A stretch of 11,797 nucleotides of DNA from CAZWLY01 sp964634465 (GTDB lineage: Bacteria; Desulfobacterota; Desulfarculia; G963662305): contig CAZWLY010000027.1 in assembly GCA_964634465.1 (NCBI GenBank), positions 1 through 11,797 of the forward strand, given 5' to 3'. The notes beneath the pieces are model-generated. The model worked only from the letters and a program-made list of their open reading frames with translations. It was not told the origin of the DNA and did no database searches. The translations under genes and the position numbers were made by a program. Each line of letters opens with the position of its first letter. Position 1 is the first letter of the stretch. Shown in pieces: positions 1-8,459 of this stretch.

Positions 1-24
1 TGGCCACCAACAGCAGTAACCTAA

Positions 25-53
25 ACTGTCAGGTAATTACTAACACAGGACAG
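25..53 (-). repeat. Dispersed short repeat, inverted copy D
   Basis: Read on the minus strand, this 29-base segment resembles 11703-11731 on the plus strand with 24 of 29 identical positions. The 12 bases ACTGTCAGGTAA at the outer side match exactly. The similarity stops at the outer flank: the GTCGCC that follows the core in the other three copies is not present here. The copy lies 5 bases from the left edge of the 471-bp duplication (59). It could be one end of a mobile element or a REP-like repeat. The sequence alone does not say which. Confidence 0.6.
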
Positions 54-58
54 AACGT

Positions 59-529
59 GGCTGGTCGATCCTGTGCTGTCCGGCTCTCGATCAGGCCGGC
101 GGCGGTCGGGCGCTCGGGTGGTGGTCTTACCCCCTGTCTCGCCCTCTCAACCCCCCATCCCCCTGGCCGTGGCGGTGATGATCTCCCAACACCTGAGCAC
201 GTCGTCCCTGGTGGTGTTGGTCTGGCCGATGGAGACCCGAATCGTCACCTTGTCGCCGAGCTTGGTCTGGGTCAGGTAGATCCGCCCGTCGGCGTTGATG
301 GCGTCGATCAACTCGGTGTTGATCTCATTCAACCTCTCCACGTCGTCCACGTGGCCGGGGTGGTAGCGCAGGCAGACGGTCTGGAGTGGGACCGGGGCCA
401 GCAGGTCGAAGTCCTCTGCGGCCTCCACTAGGCCGGCCAGCTCCTCGGTCCAGGCCAGATGGTCGCGGACCTTGGCCCGAAGGCCGTCAAGACCGTACTC
501 CCGGATGACGAACCACAACTTGAGCGCCC
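59..529. repeat. 471-bp long direct repeat, copy 1
   Basis: This segment matches 4013-4483 in the same orientation at an offset of 3954 bases. I count five mismatches, at 421, 422, 429, 434 and 486 or close by, and no indels. It covers the last part of the decarboxylase gene plus 88 bases beyond its stop codon. The match breaks abruptly on both sides. On the left, the shared GGCTGGTCGAT begins right after unrelated sequence. On the right, the shared TGAGCGCCC is followed by an 8-bp tandem CCCTCCGA CCCTCCGA at 527-542, absent from the other copy. Three of the differences are synonymous and one two-base change swaps Ser for Ala, so the duplication is recent. Confidence 0.95.
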
Positions 530-548
530 TCCGACCCTCCGACCGCAC
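147..548 (-). pseudogene. Truncated PLP-dependent decarboxylase, C-terminal fragment
   Basis: The reading frame encodes 133 residues. All but the first six or seven match the C-terminal domain of the intact decarboxylase at 4101-5525, from ALKLWFVIREYG to the terminal GMGG, with one substitution (EAAEDF for ESAEDF). The large domain, with the PLP lysine and the cofactor-binding His and Asp, is missing, so the fragment cannot be a decarboxylase alone. The frame is intact and opens with GTG at 546-548, preceded by AGGAGG (554-559) at a 5-base spacing, so it could be translated as a chimeric small protein. Most likely it is a by-product of segmental duplication. A metagenomic assembly artefact is the alternative. 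Confidence 0.85.
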
Positions 549-672
549 CCTGACCTCCTGCTTGATCGACTCTAAGGGCTCAAATTTGACTCCCCCTAAA
601 GGCGGCGGTCATGAAAGAAGGGTGTCCAACTAACTGTAACGACGCGTGATCCAGACTTGAGACCGTCCGGTT

Positions 673-1218
673 TCAATCCCCCCTTTCGATCGCCTCCACC
701 GCCTCTGCCAGCCGCTTGAGTAGCCTGATCAACTGCGGCCCGTCTGTGATCAGACCGGGCGCCGCCAAAACGGCCTCGCCCGGCCGGATCGCCACCAGGG
801 GTGGGCCGTCCTCGATGACCCGTCCTCGATCCACCTCACGGCCGTGAGCCATGCGGATAACGGTCATGTTGCCCGCATCCAGGGCCGACAGGCCGGGCAT
901 GTCGGCAGCCAGGCCCAGAATCGACCCGGACGAACCGCTAGGCGCGCCCTCGTAGCTGAGCCGAACCGCCCGGCCGCCGAACTCGCCGCTCATGCCCGGA
1001 TGGCGCAGGATCTTTTTCTCAACGGTCAGGCCCACCTCGGCCGCGGCGCCGACGATCAGATTATCGACCTTGCGTTTGCGGACGCCATAGACCCAGGCCA
1101 GCACTCCGGCCGTAAAGACGGCGAAGACGATCCCCAAGACGACATTAAGCAGAAACATCAGGCCCAGGCAGGCCAGAACCAGCAGCCCCAGGAGCCCGTA
1201 ACCAATTTTACCCCACAC
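673..1218 (-). CDS. Hypothetical two-helix membrane protein
   Basis: I do not recognise a family. The protein has about 181 residues. It opens with two closely spaced hydrophobic helices (about residues 5-24 and 25-45), followed by a basic RKRK cluster (47-50) that should stay cytoplasmic, so the helices probably form a hairpin with a soluble C-terminal domain of about 130 residues. That domain has a GEFGGRAVRL-type strand pattern and ends in an amphipathic helix rich in Leu, Ala and Glu. The frame stays open upstream to a TTG at 1308, but the GTG at 1216-1218 is preceded by TAAGGAGGG (1224-1232), with AGGAGG 6 bases from the start, and it removes an unlikely polar N-terminus. It lies 183 bases downstream of the secreted-protein gene on the same strand, so co-transcription is possible. 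Confidence 0.65.
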   Translation of the reverse strand: MWGKIGYGLLGLLVLACLGLMFLLNVVLGIVFAVFTAGVLAWVYGVRKRKVDNLIVGAAAEVGLTVEKKILRHPGMSGEFGGRAVRLSYEGAPSGSSGSILGLAADMPGLSALDAGNMTVIRMAHGREVDRGRVIEDGPPLVAIRPGEAVLAAPGLITDGPQLIRLLKRLAEAVEAIERGD

Positions 1219-1401
1219 GACAGCCCTCCTTATCTCAGACCGATCGATGGACTCCCCATTCGATCGTACTGCAATAACTGAAGAGGGTATGATCGTATCC
1301 GGTCCCAAGACAACATGGATGCCGCCGGTATGGATCAGCGGCCGGCACCAATGAAGTCGACCGGCCTGGCCCTGCCCTATCCCGCCCCGCCTGAAGCGGT
1401 C

Positions 1402-3510
1402 CTAGCGTGCCAACCGACGACCCACGTGGCGGGCTTTGGAGCAGGGATCGCCGCTCCGAGCCGGTCGCCGGTAGAATGATTTGCCAAAGAGGTTCTGGCC
1501 GTCATCGCTGAGGGTCAGGGTTATTTCCTGCTGCCATCTATCATCGATCACGAACCGAATCATCCGGCCCTTGAAAGCCAGTTCCTTGACGGCCACCGGT
1601 TCGGGCTCAATGATTTTGGCGGCGTAACCCTTGCCCCGGCGGACCACCTCAAAGCTCCACAACCACTCGCCGTTGGGACCGGGACCGGGGCAGAGGCCCT
1701 CGGTGACCGCGGTGACGCTGAATCGGCCCAGCCAATGATCGAAGTTGCGGCGCACCGTGGTGGGTTTGTGCGGCGGCGAGCCCTGCCCCGAGGATACGAC
1801 CCGGAAGGTGACCGAGGCCATCTCCCGGCCGTAGTCGTCGGTGTCATGCATCCTGAAATCGTAGCTGCCCGGACGAACGGGGGCCTTGAAGGTCAGGCTG
1901 CCGGCAACCCGGCCGTGGAGATATTGGTAGGCCAGGTCGTGGTCGTCGTTGGTTCGCTCGTTGCCGTGGGGCACTCCGGAGGGGACTATCCCGATCCAGG
2001 CGTTTTCGGCGAACCCCTCGGCCCCCTTGAAGTGGACCGTCACCGTCTGCCCGGGAGCAACAGTGGTCCGATCCAGCCACAGCGCCGGACGACCGGACCC
2101 GCCGGGGGACTCGCCGCCCGCCGACTTGGCCAGGTGGAAATCGTCGAAGCAAACCACGGTCGGCTTTCTGTCCTCGTGGGTGCCGAAGGCCACGGCCGCG
2201 ATCTTGACCGAGGCCACCCGATCCGAAGACAGACCGTGCTCCCTGGCCAGATCAGCCAGATTGGCCCGGACCGGAATCCAGGGAGTGGGCAAGGGCAAGG
2301 CCGGGTTGAGCCGCTTCCAGATGACCCCTTTTCGGTTCACCGACGGGGCATGGGGGTTGAGGTAGAAGAGGGTGGTGGCCAGGTTCCGACCGGCCGAATC
2401 CTTAAAGGTGACGGACACCGCGGCCCAGCCGCCCGGCTGGCCCCCGTTGAAGGTGGACCATCGTTCCACCCGGAACCGGGCGGTCAGCTCCTGGTTCAAA
2501 TCGCCGATCCGGACGACTTGGTCGGCGTACTGGGTGCCGCCGTAGACCGACAGGCGCAGGCAGCCCGATGAGGCGTCGGGCCGACCGGCCCACACCTTTT
2601 TCGGCGAGGCGGCGTAACCGTATTGCCCGGTTCGCCAGTGGGCCAGACCGTCATGGAAATCACCATTTTCTAGCCAGGACGAGGGCTGGTCCGCCCTGGG
2701 GGGTGTGGTCGGCGGGGAGGCGGTCGGCGGAGACGTGGGTGGCGGCTTCTGCCTCCCATCCGTGCCGGTTCCACCGCCACCCGGCCAGGGCCGGGTGGCC
2801 TGGGGGGCGCGACCGTCGGGATCATTGAGCAGTGTGATGATGTCCTCGTTAGAGTTACAAATATGGCGACTGGAGGCTCTCCACATTTTGGTCTTGCCGC
2901 ACAACACGTCGATATAACATGTTTTCGGCGGTTGCGGATCGGCCGGCGACCTGAGTCGGATTTCCACCGGGACGCCCCGTTGGGGGGCGGCGTAGATCAC
3001 CAGCAGACCGTTGTGTTGGCTCTGGCGGGAAATGACCACGTTTCTCGAGTTGGTCATGACGCAGGAGCCGTCGTCCCGCCCCAGGTTGAATACGCCTTCC
3101 CGAACCAAGGCGCCGTATGTCGGGGCTTTGGGCAGCCGGTCGCCCCAGTCGACGAACGGGTTGACCCCCCTGAGGCTTATCTTGGCCGTTTTGCCGTCAT
3201 TGGGCCACTTGGCCTCCAGGGTGTATTTACGGCCCGGCTCAACCGAGAGGCGCAGCACGGTGATGAAGCTGTCCGGACCGTCGAGCAGGACTCCCTTCAG
3301 CACCGTCCAGCCATAGGGTGTCCATTTCTGGGGTTGTGGATAGTACTGGGAAGGATTGATCCGGATCCAGGTGTTGACCGGGGCCGAATAGATGGTCACC
3401 GCCGAGGCCGATACGGGCGCGCTGAGCAGTATCGCCGCCACCAGGCAATAAACCAGCCAGGCGGATTTCACGATTTGGCCAGACCCGAGGCGTCGTCTCA
3501 CCAACCCCAT
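1402..3510 (-). CDS. Secreted multidomain beta-sandwich protein
   Basis: This is a 702-residue exported protein of unknown function. I place the start at ATG 3508-3510 because a G-rich AGGGGGG lies 5 bases upstream and the product then opens with a Sec signal peptide: basic VRRRLGSGQIVK, a hydrophobic stretch, then SASA with cleavage near residue 37. The frame extends 57 codons further upstream without signal-like sequence. Mature regions are an N-terminal beta-rich domain (38-220, with Cys near 198, 204 and 218), a Pro/Thr/Gly linker (233-277), a CBM-like jelly-roll (279-459, from LENGDF to DDFHL), a beta-sandwich domain (475-571, with APGQTVTVHF, AWIGIVPS and SYDFRMHDTD), and a C-terminal domain (588-683). 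No catalytic motif is visible. The architecture suggests cell-surface or extracellular binding, perhaps of carbohydrate. This is inference from domain shape only. Confidence 0.75.
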   Translation of the reverse strand: MGLVRRRLGSGQIVKSAWLVYCLVAAILLSAPVSASAVTIYSAPVNTWIRINPSQYYPQPQKWTPYGWTVLKGVLLDGPDSFITVLRLSVEPGRKYTLEAKWPNDGKTAKISLRGVNPFVDWGDRLPKAPTYGALVREGVFNLGRDDGSCVMTNSRNVVISRQSQHNGLLVIYAAPQRGVPVEIRLRSPADPQPPKTCYIDVLCGKTKMWRASSRHICNSNEDIITLLNDPDGRAPQATRPWPGGGGTGTDGRQKPPPTSPPTASPPTTPPRADQPSSWLENGDFHDGLAHWRTGQYGYAASPKKVWAGRPDASSGCLRLSVYGGTQYADQVVRIGDLNQELTARFRVERWSTFNGGQPGGWAAVSVTFKDSAGRNLATTLFYLNPHAPSVNRKGVIWKRLNPALPLPTPWIPVRANLADLAREHGLSSDRVASVKIAAVAFGTHEDRKPTVVCFDDFHLAKSAGGESPGGSGRPALWLDRTTVAPGQTVTVHFKGAEGFAENAWIGIVPSGVPHGNERTNDDHDLAYQYLHGRVAGSLTFKAPVRPGSYDFRMHDTDDYGREMASVTFRVVSSGQGSPPHKPTTVRRNFDHWLGRFSVTAVTEGLCPGPGPNGEWLWSFEVVRRGKGYAAKIIEPEPVAVKELAFKGRMIRFVIDDRWQQEITLTLSDDGQNLFGKSFYRRPARSGDPCSKARHVGRRLAR

Positions 3511-3520
3511 GTGCCCCCCT

Positions 3521-3532
3521 GCTGACGTCAGC
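3521..3532. promoter_or_regulatory. Perfect 12-bp palindrome, possible operator
   Basis: GCTGACGTCAGC is a perfect inverted repeat with no loop. It lies 10 bases upstream of the chosen ATG of the secreted-protein gene, directly behind the G-rich ribosome-binding site. A dyad in this position could bind a dimeric repressor. No second copy is visible nearby and no regulator gene is in the window, so the role is a guess. Confidence 0.3.
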
Positions 3533-3701
3533 GCATCCCGCGCCCGACGCATCGATAATGTTGCAGATCTTATATTCAAATTATGCGGCCGCCGCCGCGC
3601 TTCACCTCTCTTTGGGCCTTCTGATGCTCCCGGTGCACCCTGGTTGTCCGTTGGGCCGCATCCAAAGGCTTCCCGATTCATCTTTCGAAGCGTTTCCCGC
3701 T

Positions 3702-3723
3702 AAAAATACAGCAAAAATACAGC
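3702..3723. repeat. Perfect 11-bp tandem duplication
   Basis: AAAAATACAGC occurs twice head to tail in an AT-rich patch about 190 bases upstream of the secreted-protein start. It may be replication slippage or part of a promoter upstream region. Confidence 0.8.
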
Positions 3724-3929
3724 AACAATCATAATTTCCTTGATTTTGAACATAGTAACCCATTTTAGCTTCGCCGGTCAATCGTGCATTCCCTGAGGTA
3801 TATCAACACCTAACGATAAACCCGCCGTCACATTCAGAGCCCGCTGCGCTCATCGCCTCGGGCATGGGTTGGCTTCGGTGAACTTTTTGGAAATAGCCCC
3901 TGGGGGACCCCGCCTCGACACACGATCGT

Positions 3930-3953
3930 CTAGACCCACACCTAGACCTACAC
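3930..3953. repeat. Imperfect 12-bp tandem duplication
   Basis: CTAGACCCACAC is followed directly by CTAGACCTACAC, with one mismatch. It lies about 30 bases to the left of dispersed repeat copy C. No function is apparent. Confidence 0.75.
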
Positions 3954-3983
3954 CTCCCGCCAAACTTCTCGCCCAGTGGTATG

Positions 3984-4023
3984 GTGATGGTATTTACCTC
4001 ACCGTCGCCTCCGGCTGGTCGAT
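3984..4023 (+). repeat. Dispersed short repeat, copy C
   Basis: The core TGGTATTTACCT followed by GTCGCCTCCGGCTGG and GAT matches copy B at 11712-11749 with three mismatches over 36 bases. The last 11 bases (4013-4023) are also the first 11 bases of the 471-bp duplicated segment, so the duplication boundary falls inside this repeat. Confidence 0.75.
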
Positions 4024-4483
4024 CCTGTGCTGTCCGGCTCTCGATCAGGCCGGCGGCGGTCGGGCGCTCGGGTGGTGGTCTTACCCCCTGTCTCGCCCTC
4101 TCAACCCCCCATCCCCCTGGCCGTGGCGGTGATGATCTCCCAACACCTGAGCACGTCGTCCCTGGTGGTGTTGGTCTGGCCGATGGAGACCCGAATCGTC
4201 ACCTTGTCGCCGAGCTTGGTCTGGGTCAGGTAGATCCGCCCGTCGGCGTTGATGGCGTCGATCAACTCGGTGTTGATCTCATTCAACCTCTCCACGTCGT
4301 CCACGTGGCCGGGGTGGTAGCGCAGGCAGACGGTCTGGAGTGGGACCGGGGCCAGCAGGTCGAAGTCCTCTGCGCTCTCCACCAGGCCGGCCAGTTCCTC
4401 GGTCCAGGCCAGATGGTCGCGGACCTTGGCCCGAAGGCCGTCAAGGCCGTACTCCCGGATGACGAACCACAACTTGAGCGCCC
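4013..4483. repeat. 471-bp long direct repeat, copy 2
   Basis: This is the copy inside the intact decarboxylase locus and therefore the probable source. It includes the last 383 bases of the gene and 88 bases of its 3' flank, and matches 59-529 in the same orientation with about five mismatches. Confidence 0.95.
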
Positions 4484-5525
4484 GGAGGCGTCGGCCGAGA
4501 GGGATGCCCCAGTCACGGAAATTGGTCACGACTCGGTCCTGGGCCGATTTGAGGTACTCGGGCATGATCTCGAAGACCGGCACCAGGTCTTTGGGGTCGG
4601 CGACGTAGTAGAGCGAGCAGTCGAAGTTGGTGAACAGCCACTTGTGGGCGTTGAAGACATACGAGTCGGCCAGCTCCAGGCCGTCGAGGATGTAGCGTTT
4701 CTCGGGGACGATGGCCGCCGAGCCGCCCAAGGCGGCGTCGACGTGGAACCAAAGGCCGTGCTTTCGGGCGATCTGGCCGATGGGACGAAGCGGGTCCAGG
4801 GCCGTGGACGAAGTGGTGCCGACCGTGGCCACCACGGCGCAGGGGGTGTGACCGGCGGCCTTGTCGGCCTCGATCATCTCTTCGAGCGCCTCGGGGCGCA
4901 TGGCCAGTTGCTCGTCCACCGCCACCGGCCTGAAGTTCTCCCGGCCCAACCCGGCGATCTTGACCGCCTTCTCCACCGACGAGTGGGCCTCCCTCGAGGC
5001 GTAGATGATCAGCCGCTTGCCGGTTGCGGCCAGGCCCCGCCGGTTGGACTCGAAGGCGGTCGCTCGCTCCCGGGCGCACAACAGGGCGACCAGGGTCGAG
5101 GTCGAGGCGGTGTCCTGGATGACGCCGACGAAGTGCTCGGGCAGGCCGCAGGCCTGGCGGACCCAGTCCAACACCCGCTCCTCCAACTCGGTCGCCGCCG
5201 GCGAGGTGGCCCAGTTCATGCCGTTGACCCCCACTCCGGCCGAAAGGAGCTCGCCCAGAATGGACGGCCAGGAATTGTTGGCCGGGAAGTAGGCGAAGAA
5301 CGAGGGGTGGTTCCAGTGGACCAGACCGGGCACGATGATCCGTTCGAAGTCGGCCAGGATGGCCTCCATGGGCTCGCCCTCTTGAGGCGGTGAGACGGGC
5401 AGTTGGGCCCGAATCGAGCCCGGCTCGACCGACGGGTTGACCTTGCGGCCCTCCATGGCGGTCAGATAATCGGCGATCCAGTCGATGGCCTGGCGGCCGA
5501 ATTTGCGGAACTCATCGGCGTTCAT
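4101..5525 (-). CDS. PLP-dependent aromatic-L-amino-acid-type decarboxylase
   Basis: This is a 474-residue group II pyridoxal-phosphate decarboxylase that would remove CO2 from an L-amino acid to give an amine; the length is typical of the family. Visible motifs are HPSFFAYFPANN in the N-terminal substrate region, EAHSSVEKA with His181 stacking on the cofactor, HVDAA with Asp263 pairing with the pyridine nitrogen, and NAHKW with the Schiff-base Lys295. Tyr324 in MPEYLK lies 29 residues after the lysine, as in human DOPA decarboxylase. This Tyr favours true decarboxylation over the aldehyde synthase reaction of Phe variants. The exact substrate (Trp, Tyr, Phe or DOPA) cannot be read from sequence. 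I chose ATG 5523-5525 because GGAGGAG precedes it closely; an upstream GTG at 5537 lacks a site. It follows the MoxR gene by 73 bases on the same strand and is probably co-transcribed with it. Confidence 0.93.
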   Translation of the reverse strand: MNADEFRKFGRQAIDWIADYLTAMEGRKVNPSVEPGSIRAQLPVSPPQEGEPMEAILADFERIIVPGLVHWNHPSFFAYFPANNSWPSILGELLSAGVGVNGMNWATSPAATELEERVLDWVRQACGLPEHFVGVIQDTASTSTLVALLCARERATAFESNRRGLAATGKRLIIYASREAHSSVEKAVKIAGLGRENFRPVAVDEQLAMRPEALEEMIEADKAAGHTPCAVVATVGTTSSTALDPLRPIGQIARKHGLWFHVDAALGGSAAIVPEKRYILDGLELADSYVFNAHKWLFTNFDCSLYYVADPKDLVPVFEIMPEYLKSAQDRVVTNFRDWGIPLGRRLRALKLWFVIREYGLDGLRAKVRDHLAWTEELAGLVESAEDFDLLAPVPLQTVCLRYHPGHVDDVERLNEINTELIDAINADGRIYLTQTKLGDKVTIRVSIGQTNTTRDDVLRCWEIITATARGMGG

Positions 5526-5578
5526 CGACTCCTCCACGAGAAAAGAGAGGGACTCGGAGAAGCCTCTCCTTCGATATC

Positions 5579-5594
5579 GGGCCCCGCCGGGCCC
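5579..5594 (-). terminator. GC-only hairpin between moxR-like gene and decarboxylase
   Basis: GGGCCC, a 4-base loop and GGGCCC form a strong 6-bp stem that starts 4 bases after the stop of the MoxR-like gene. No T-tract follows on the minus strand, so a full intrinsic terminator is unlikely. It may protect the upstream mRNA end or reduce read-through into the decarboxylase gene. Confidence 0.3.
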
Positions 5595-5598
5595 TCTT

Positions 5599-6417
5599 CT
5601 ACAAGTAAACCAGCGCCTCGCGGCCGAGGATCAGTTCCACCGCCCGGCCAAGCGCCCTCAAGGGATCGGTTTCGGTTTTGGAACCCAGGAGCTTGAGCGC
5701 GTAGCGGCCGATGTTGATCCCGTCGCGGGCGGTGTAGTTCATGTCGGCCCGGTGAGCGGTTTGGAGAAAGGAGACGACGTAGCCCAGTATCTCCTCATCG
5801 GCCCAAGGCAGGTTCTCCTGCAGGATCCGCATCTCCTCGTCCGCCTCGGGAAAGTCGATGAATATCTGCGGCTGCAGCCGGGAGTGGATGTACTCCGGCA
5901 GGTCGAAGGTCGAGGCGTCGTCGTTCATGGTGGCCACGAACCGAAAGTCGTCGTGGGCGGCGATTTTCACTCCGGCGACGATGGATTCGACGTAGCGCCG
6001 GCCATCCAGAAGCGGGGCCAAAGAGGCCCACGACTTCTCGGACATCCGGTTGCCTTCGTCGAGGATGCACACTCCGCCGGTGAGCATGGCCGAGACCACC
6101 GGCGAGGCGACATATTTGATCTGGCCGGCGTCGCCGATGACCGGGGTGATGATCAGGTCCTCGGGCCGGGTGTCCATGGTGGCCTGGAAGATGTAGGCGT
6201 CCAGGCCCAGCTTCCTGGCCGAGGCGTAGGCCAGGGTGGTCTTGCCCACGCCCGGCTTGCCGATCAGCCGGGGGTTCAAGGGTACGTCGTTGGGCTGGAG
6301 TTTGAGCCAGGCGGCCATGACCTGGGCCAGGACGTGCTCCTGGCCGACCCACTTGACCGGCAACTCATCCGGGTGGGCCAGGTGGAGAACGACGCCTTCC
6401 ACGGTCATGGTTCTCAT
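5599..6417 (-). CDS. MoxR-family AAA+ ATPase (CbbQ/NirQ-like)
   Basis: This is a 272-residue single-domain AAA+ ATPase. It shows a Walker A GKPGVGKT (53-60), Walker B VCILDE (116-121), sensor-1 ATMND (162-166), and HSR (178-180), whose Arg180 is a candidate arginine finger. The segment between Walker A and B (TRPEDLIITPVIGD) is typical of MoxR/CbbQ proteins, which remodel or activate partner enzymes and usually act with a VWA-domain protein. No VWA gene is present in the window. The neighbour downstream is the decarboxylase, and divergent from it is the membrane peptidase. The ATG at 6417 has no good ribosome-binding site; a second ATG lies three codons in. Its client is unknown. Confidence 0.88.
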   Translation of the reverse strand: MRTMTVEGVVLHLAHPDELPVKWVGQEHVLAQVMAAWLKLQPNDVPLNPRLIGKPGVGKTTLAYASARKLGLDAYIFQATMDTRPEDLIITPVIGDAGQIKYVASPVVSAMLTGGVCILDEGNRMSEKSWASLAPLLDGRRYVESIVAGVKIAAHDDFRFVATMNDDASTFDLPEYIHSRLQPQIFIDFPEADEEMRILQENLPWADEEILGYVVSFLQTAHRADMNYTARDGINIGRYALKLLGSKTETDPLRALGRAVELILGREALVYL

Positions 6418-6426
6418 GGTCCAAAC

Positions 6427-6455
6427 ATCTTACGCCAACCGGCGGCCGGCTTCAA
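6427..6455 (-). promoter_or_regulatory. Candidate sigma70 promoter for moxR-like gene
   Basis: On the minus strand, TTGAAG (6450-6455) and TAAGAT (6427-6432) are separated by 17 bases, each matching four of six consensus positions. The -10 box ends only 9 bases before the ATG, so transcription would begin about 3 bases upstream and the mRNA would be nearly leaderless. That fits the missing ribosome-binding site. Confidence 0.35.
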
Positions 6456-6510
6456 GAACTGGAAACGAGCTTCCATTTGGGGTAGATTGAGACCCCACTT
6501 GGAGGCGGAG

Positions 6511-8325
6511 TTGCTTTTTAACTACATCCTCTACTTCCTGGTCGTCCTCTTTCTCTACCTGGGCTACCAGCCGATCGGCGAGCCGAGCGGCGAAACCGCT
6601 CACTGGGGCCTCTCCCTGGGGCTGATCGGGCTCGGTTACGCCGCCTTCTTCGCCGCCTCCCTGGCCGCGCTGAAAAGGGCGGCCGGACCGGTCTCGCTGG
6701 CCAGGCGGGAGAACCGGCTGATCTTTCTGGCCGTCGGCCTCTACGCCGTGGACATCTACTTTTTCCGCCTCAAGGACCTGACCTGGCTCATCCCGGGAAC
6801 GGCCGAGTTCTCGGCCTGGGACGGGTTGATCGGGCTGGCCTTCTTTTACCTGTACCTCCTCCTGCTCTGGATCGCCTCCTGGCCGATGCACCGCCGTTGG
6901 ACCACCCCCGAAGGCGACCTCAAGAGCCACCTCATCGCCCAAACCCGATGGACCCTGCCGCTGGTCCTGCCCTGGTTCATCCTGACGCTCACCAACGACG
7001 CGATCTGGGCCCTGACTCCCGAACGGTGGCGAGGCGTTCTGGCCTCGCCGCTGGCCTATCTGGGTCTGGTGGCGGTGACCCTGGCCGTGCTCAGTCTGAT
7101 TCTGCCGCCCCTGGTCAAGTTCTCCTGGGGTTGCACCCCCCTTCCGGCCGGGCCGCGCCGGGAAGGCATCGCCGCCCTGCTGGCGGCCCACCGGGTCCGA
7201 GTGGGCGAGATTCTGCTCTGGCCCGTGCTTCAGGGCCGGGTGATCACCGCCGGGGTGATGGGCATCGTTCCCCGGCTCAGATACCTGTTGGTGACGCCCT
7301 CCCTGTTGGAATCGTTGAGCCCCGGCGAGATCGAGGCCGTCTTGGCCCACGAATGCGGCCACGTCAAATATCGCCATCTGCCGCTCTACGTCCTGTTCTT
7401 CATCGGTTTTCTGGCCGCCTCCTTCGCCCTGAGCGAGCTGGCCGCAACCTACTTCGTCCGCTGGGACGTCGGCGCGAGATGGCTGTTGAACACCAGTCGG
7501 AATTTCGCCGGCTGGCTTCCGGCCATCAAGGCGCTGCCGCTGTTGATCCTGATGGTGGTCTACTTTCGCTTCGTCTTTGCCTGGTTCATGCGTAACTTCG
7601 AGCGCCAGGCCGACGCCTACGCCGTCAGTACCTGCGGGCCCGGTCCGGTCATCACCGCTTTGGAGCGCATCGCCGCCCTGTCGGGCATCGACCGCAAGGC
7701 CCCGTCCTGGCACCACTTCTCCATCGCCCAGCGGGTTCAGTTCGTCCTGGAGGCGGGGCGGACTCCGGGCCTGATCGACGACCACTCCCGCCGGCTGAAA
7801 AGGGCCCTGTGGGGTTATCTGGCCTGCCTGGTGCTCATCCTGGCCGTGGCCTGGCCGGCCGGAGTTTTCAAGGGCGAGGACGAGTTCCGGCTGAGGCTGC
7901 AGTTGGCCGAGATCAACCGGATCGTCGAGGCCTACCCCGATGATTCCCGGCCGCATCTGGCCAGGGCGATGATCCTCTATCGGCTGGGCGAGTACGCCGA
8001 GGCGGCCGAGGCCTATCGCCGCACCCTGGCCCTCGACCCGGAAAACGCCGGGGCCCTCAACGACCTGGCCTGGCTCTTGACCACCGGGCCCGAGGAGCTG
8101 CGCGATCTCGAAACGGCCGTCCGTCTGGCCGAAAGGGCGGTCAAGCTCGAGCGCGAAGCCGCCTTTCTGGACACCCTGGCCGAAGTCTACCATCGGCTCG
8201 GCCGGACGGCCGAGGCCTTGCCGCTGGCCAAGGAGGCGCTGGCCAAGGCCAAAGAGCGGCGGGAGTACTACCAGGCTCAGGCGGCCAAGTTCGAGCGGGC
8301 CTTGGCCGAGAACCAATCCCGCTGA
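6511..8325 (+). CDS. Polytopic M48 metallopeptidase with TPR domain
   Basis: This is a 604-residue integral membrane zinc protease. Six hydrophobic segments are visible before the catalytic domain (about 4-18, 33-53, 70-86, 104-122, 146-165 and 180-200). Then comes HECGH (His280, Glu281, His284), two further helices (about 290-310 and 340-360) and the third zinc ligand Glu364 in NFERQAD, the HtpX/Ste24 arrangement. A last helix (431-450) is followed by a TPR region (480-580, with LYRLGEYAEAAEAYRRTLALDPENAGAL), probably for binding partners or substrates. The likely role is membrane-protein quality control or envelope maturation. The frame is open far upstream, but that part is antisense to the MoxR gene. 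I start at TTG 6511 because GGAGG lies 5 bases upstream and the product then opens directly with a membrane helix. Confidence 0.85.
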   Translation: MLFNYILYFLVVLFLYLGYQPIGEPSGETAHWGLSLGLIGLGYAAFFAASLAALKRAAGPVSLARRENRLIFLAVGLYAVDIYFFRLKDLTWLIPGTAEFSAWDGLIGLAFFYLYLLLLWIASWPMHRRWTTPEGDLKSHLIAQTRWTLPLVLPWFILTLTNDAIWALTPERWRGVLASPLAYLGLVAVTLAVLSLILPPLVKFSWGCTPLPAGPRREGIAALLAAHRVRVGEILLWPVLQGRVITAGVMGIVPRLRYLLVTPSLLESLSPGEIEAVLAHECGHVKYRHLPLYVLFFIGFLAASFALSELAATYFVRWDVGARWLLNTSRNFAGWLPAIKALPLLILMVVYFRFVFAWFMRNFERQADAYAVSTCGPGPVITALERIAALSGIDRKAPSWHHFSIAQRVQFVLEAGRTPGLIDDHSRRLKRALWGYLACLVLILAVAWPAGVFKGEDEFRLRLQLAEINRIVEAYPDDSRPHLARAMILYRLGEYAEAAEAYRRTLALDPENAGALNDLAWLLTTGPEELRDLETAVRLAERAVKLEREAAFLDTLAEVYHRLGRTAEALPLAKEALAKAKERREYYQAQAAKFERALAENQSR

Positions 8326-8382
8326 GGCTCGAGCCTTCCGCCGTCAGAGCGGTTCGTCCAACCGGCCGAGCCATCCTCTCTC

Positions 8383-8411
8383 TTTACACCTCCGCTCCGA
8401 TGGGCTAATAT
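8383..8411 (+). promoter_or_regulatory. Candidate sigma70 promoter for iorAB
   Basis: TTTACA (8383-8388) and TAATAT (8406-8411) are separated by exactly 17 bases in a locally AT-richer gap, about 50 bases before the iorA ATG. This suggests iorAB is transcribed independently of the peptidase gene. A 12-bp palindrome AGGCTCGAGCCT overlaps the peptidase stop codon (8325-8336), but it has no T-tract. Confidence 0.5.
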
Positions 8412-8459
8412 TCTGTATACAATTTTTCCTCCGCTCGTCACCCAAACCAAGGAGCCTGC

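Larger units (their letters stand above)
3511..4100. other. 590-bp intergenic region with repeats
   Basis: No gene is supported here. The part next to the secreted-protein gene contains its ribosome-binding site, a 12-bp palindrome and AT-rich patches at 3551-3585 that could hold a promoter. The stretch 3700-3775 is strongly AT-rich and carries an 11-bp tandem. Positions 3930-3953 carry a 12-bp tandem, and 3984-4023 a copy of the dispersed repeat that runs into the 471-bp duplicated segment. Short open frames across this region (for example 3509-3703 and 3869-4132 on the plus strand) have no ribosome-binding site and no recognisable product. The region lies between two minus-strand genes, so it is both the 3' flank of the decarboxylase and the 5' flank of the secreted protein. 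Confidence 0.7.
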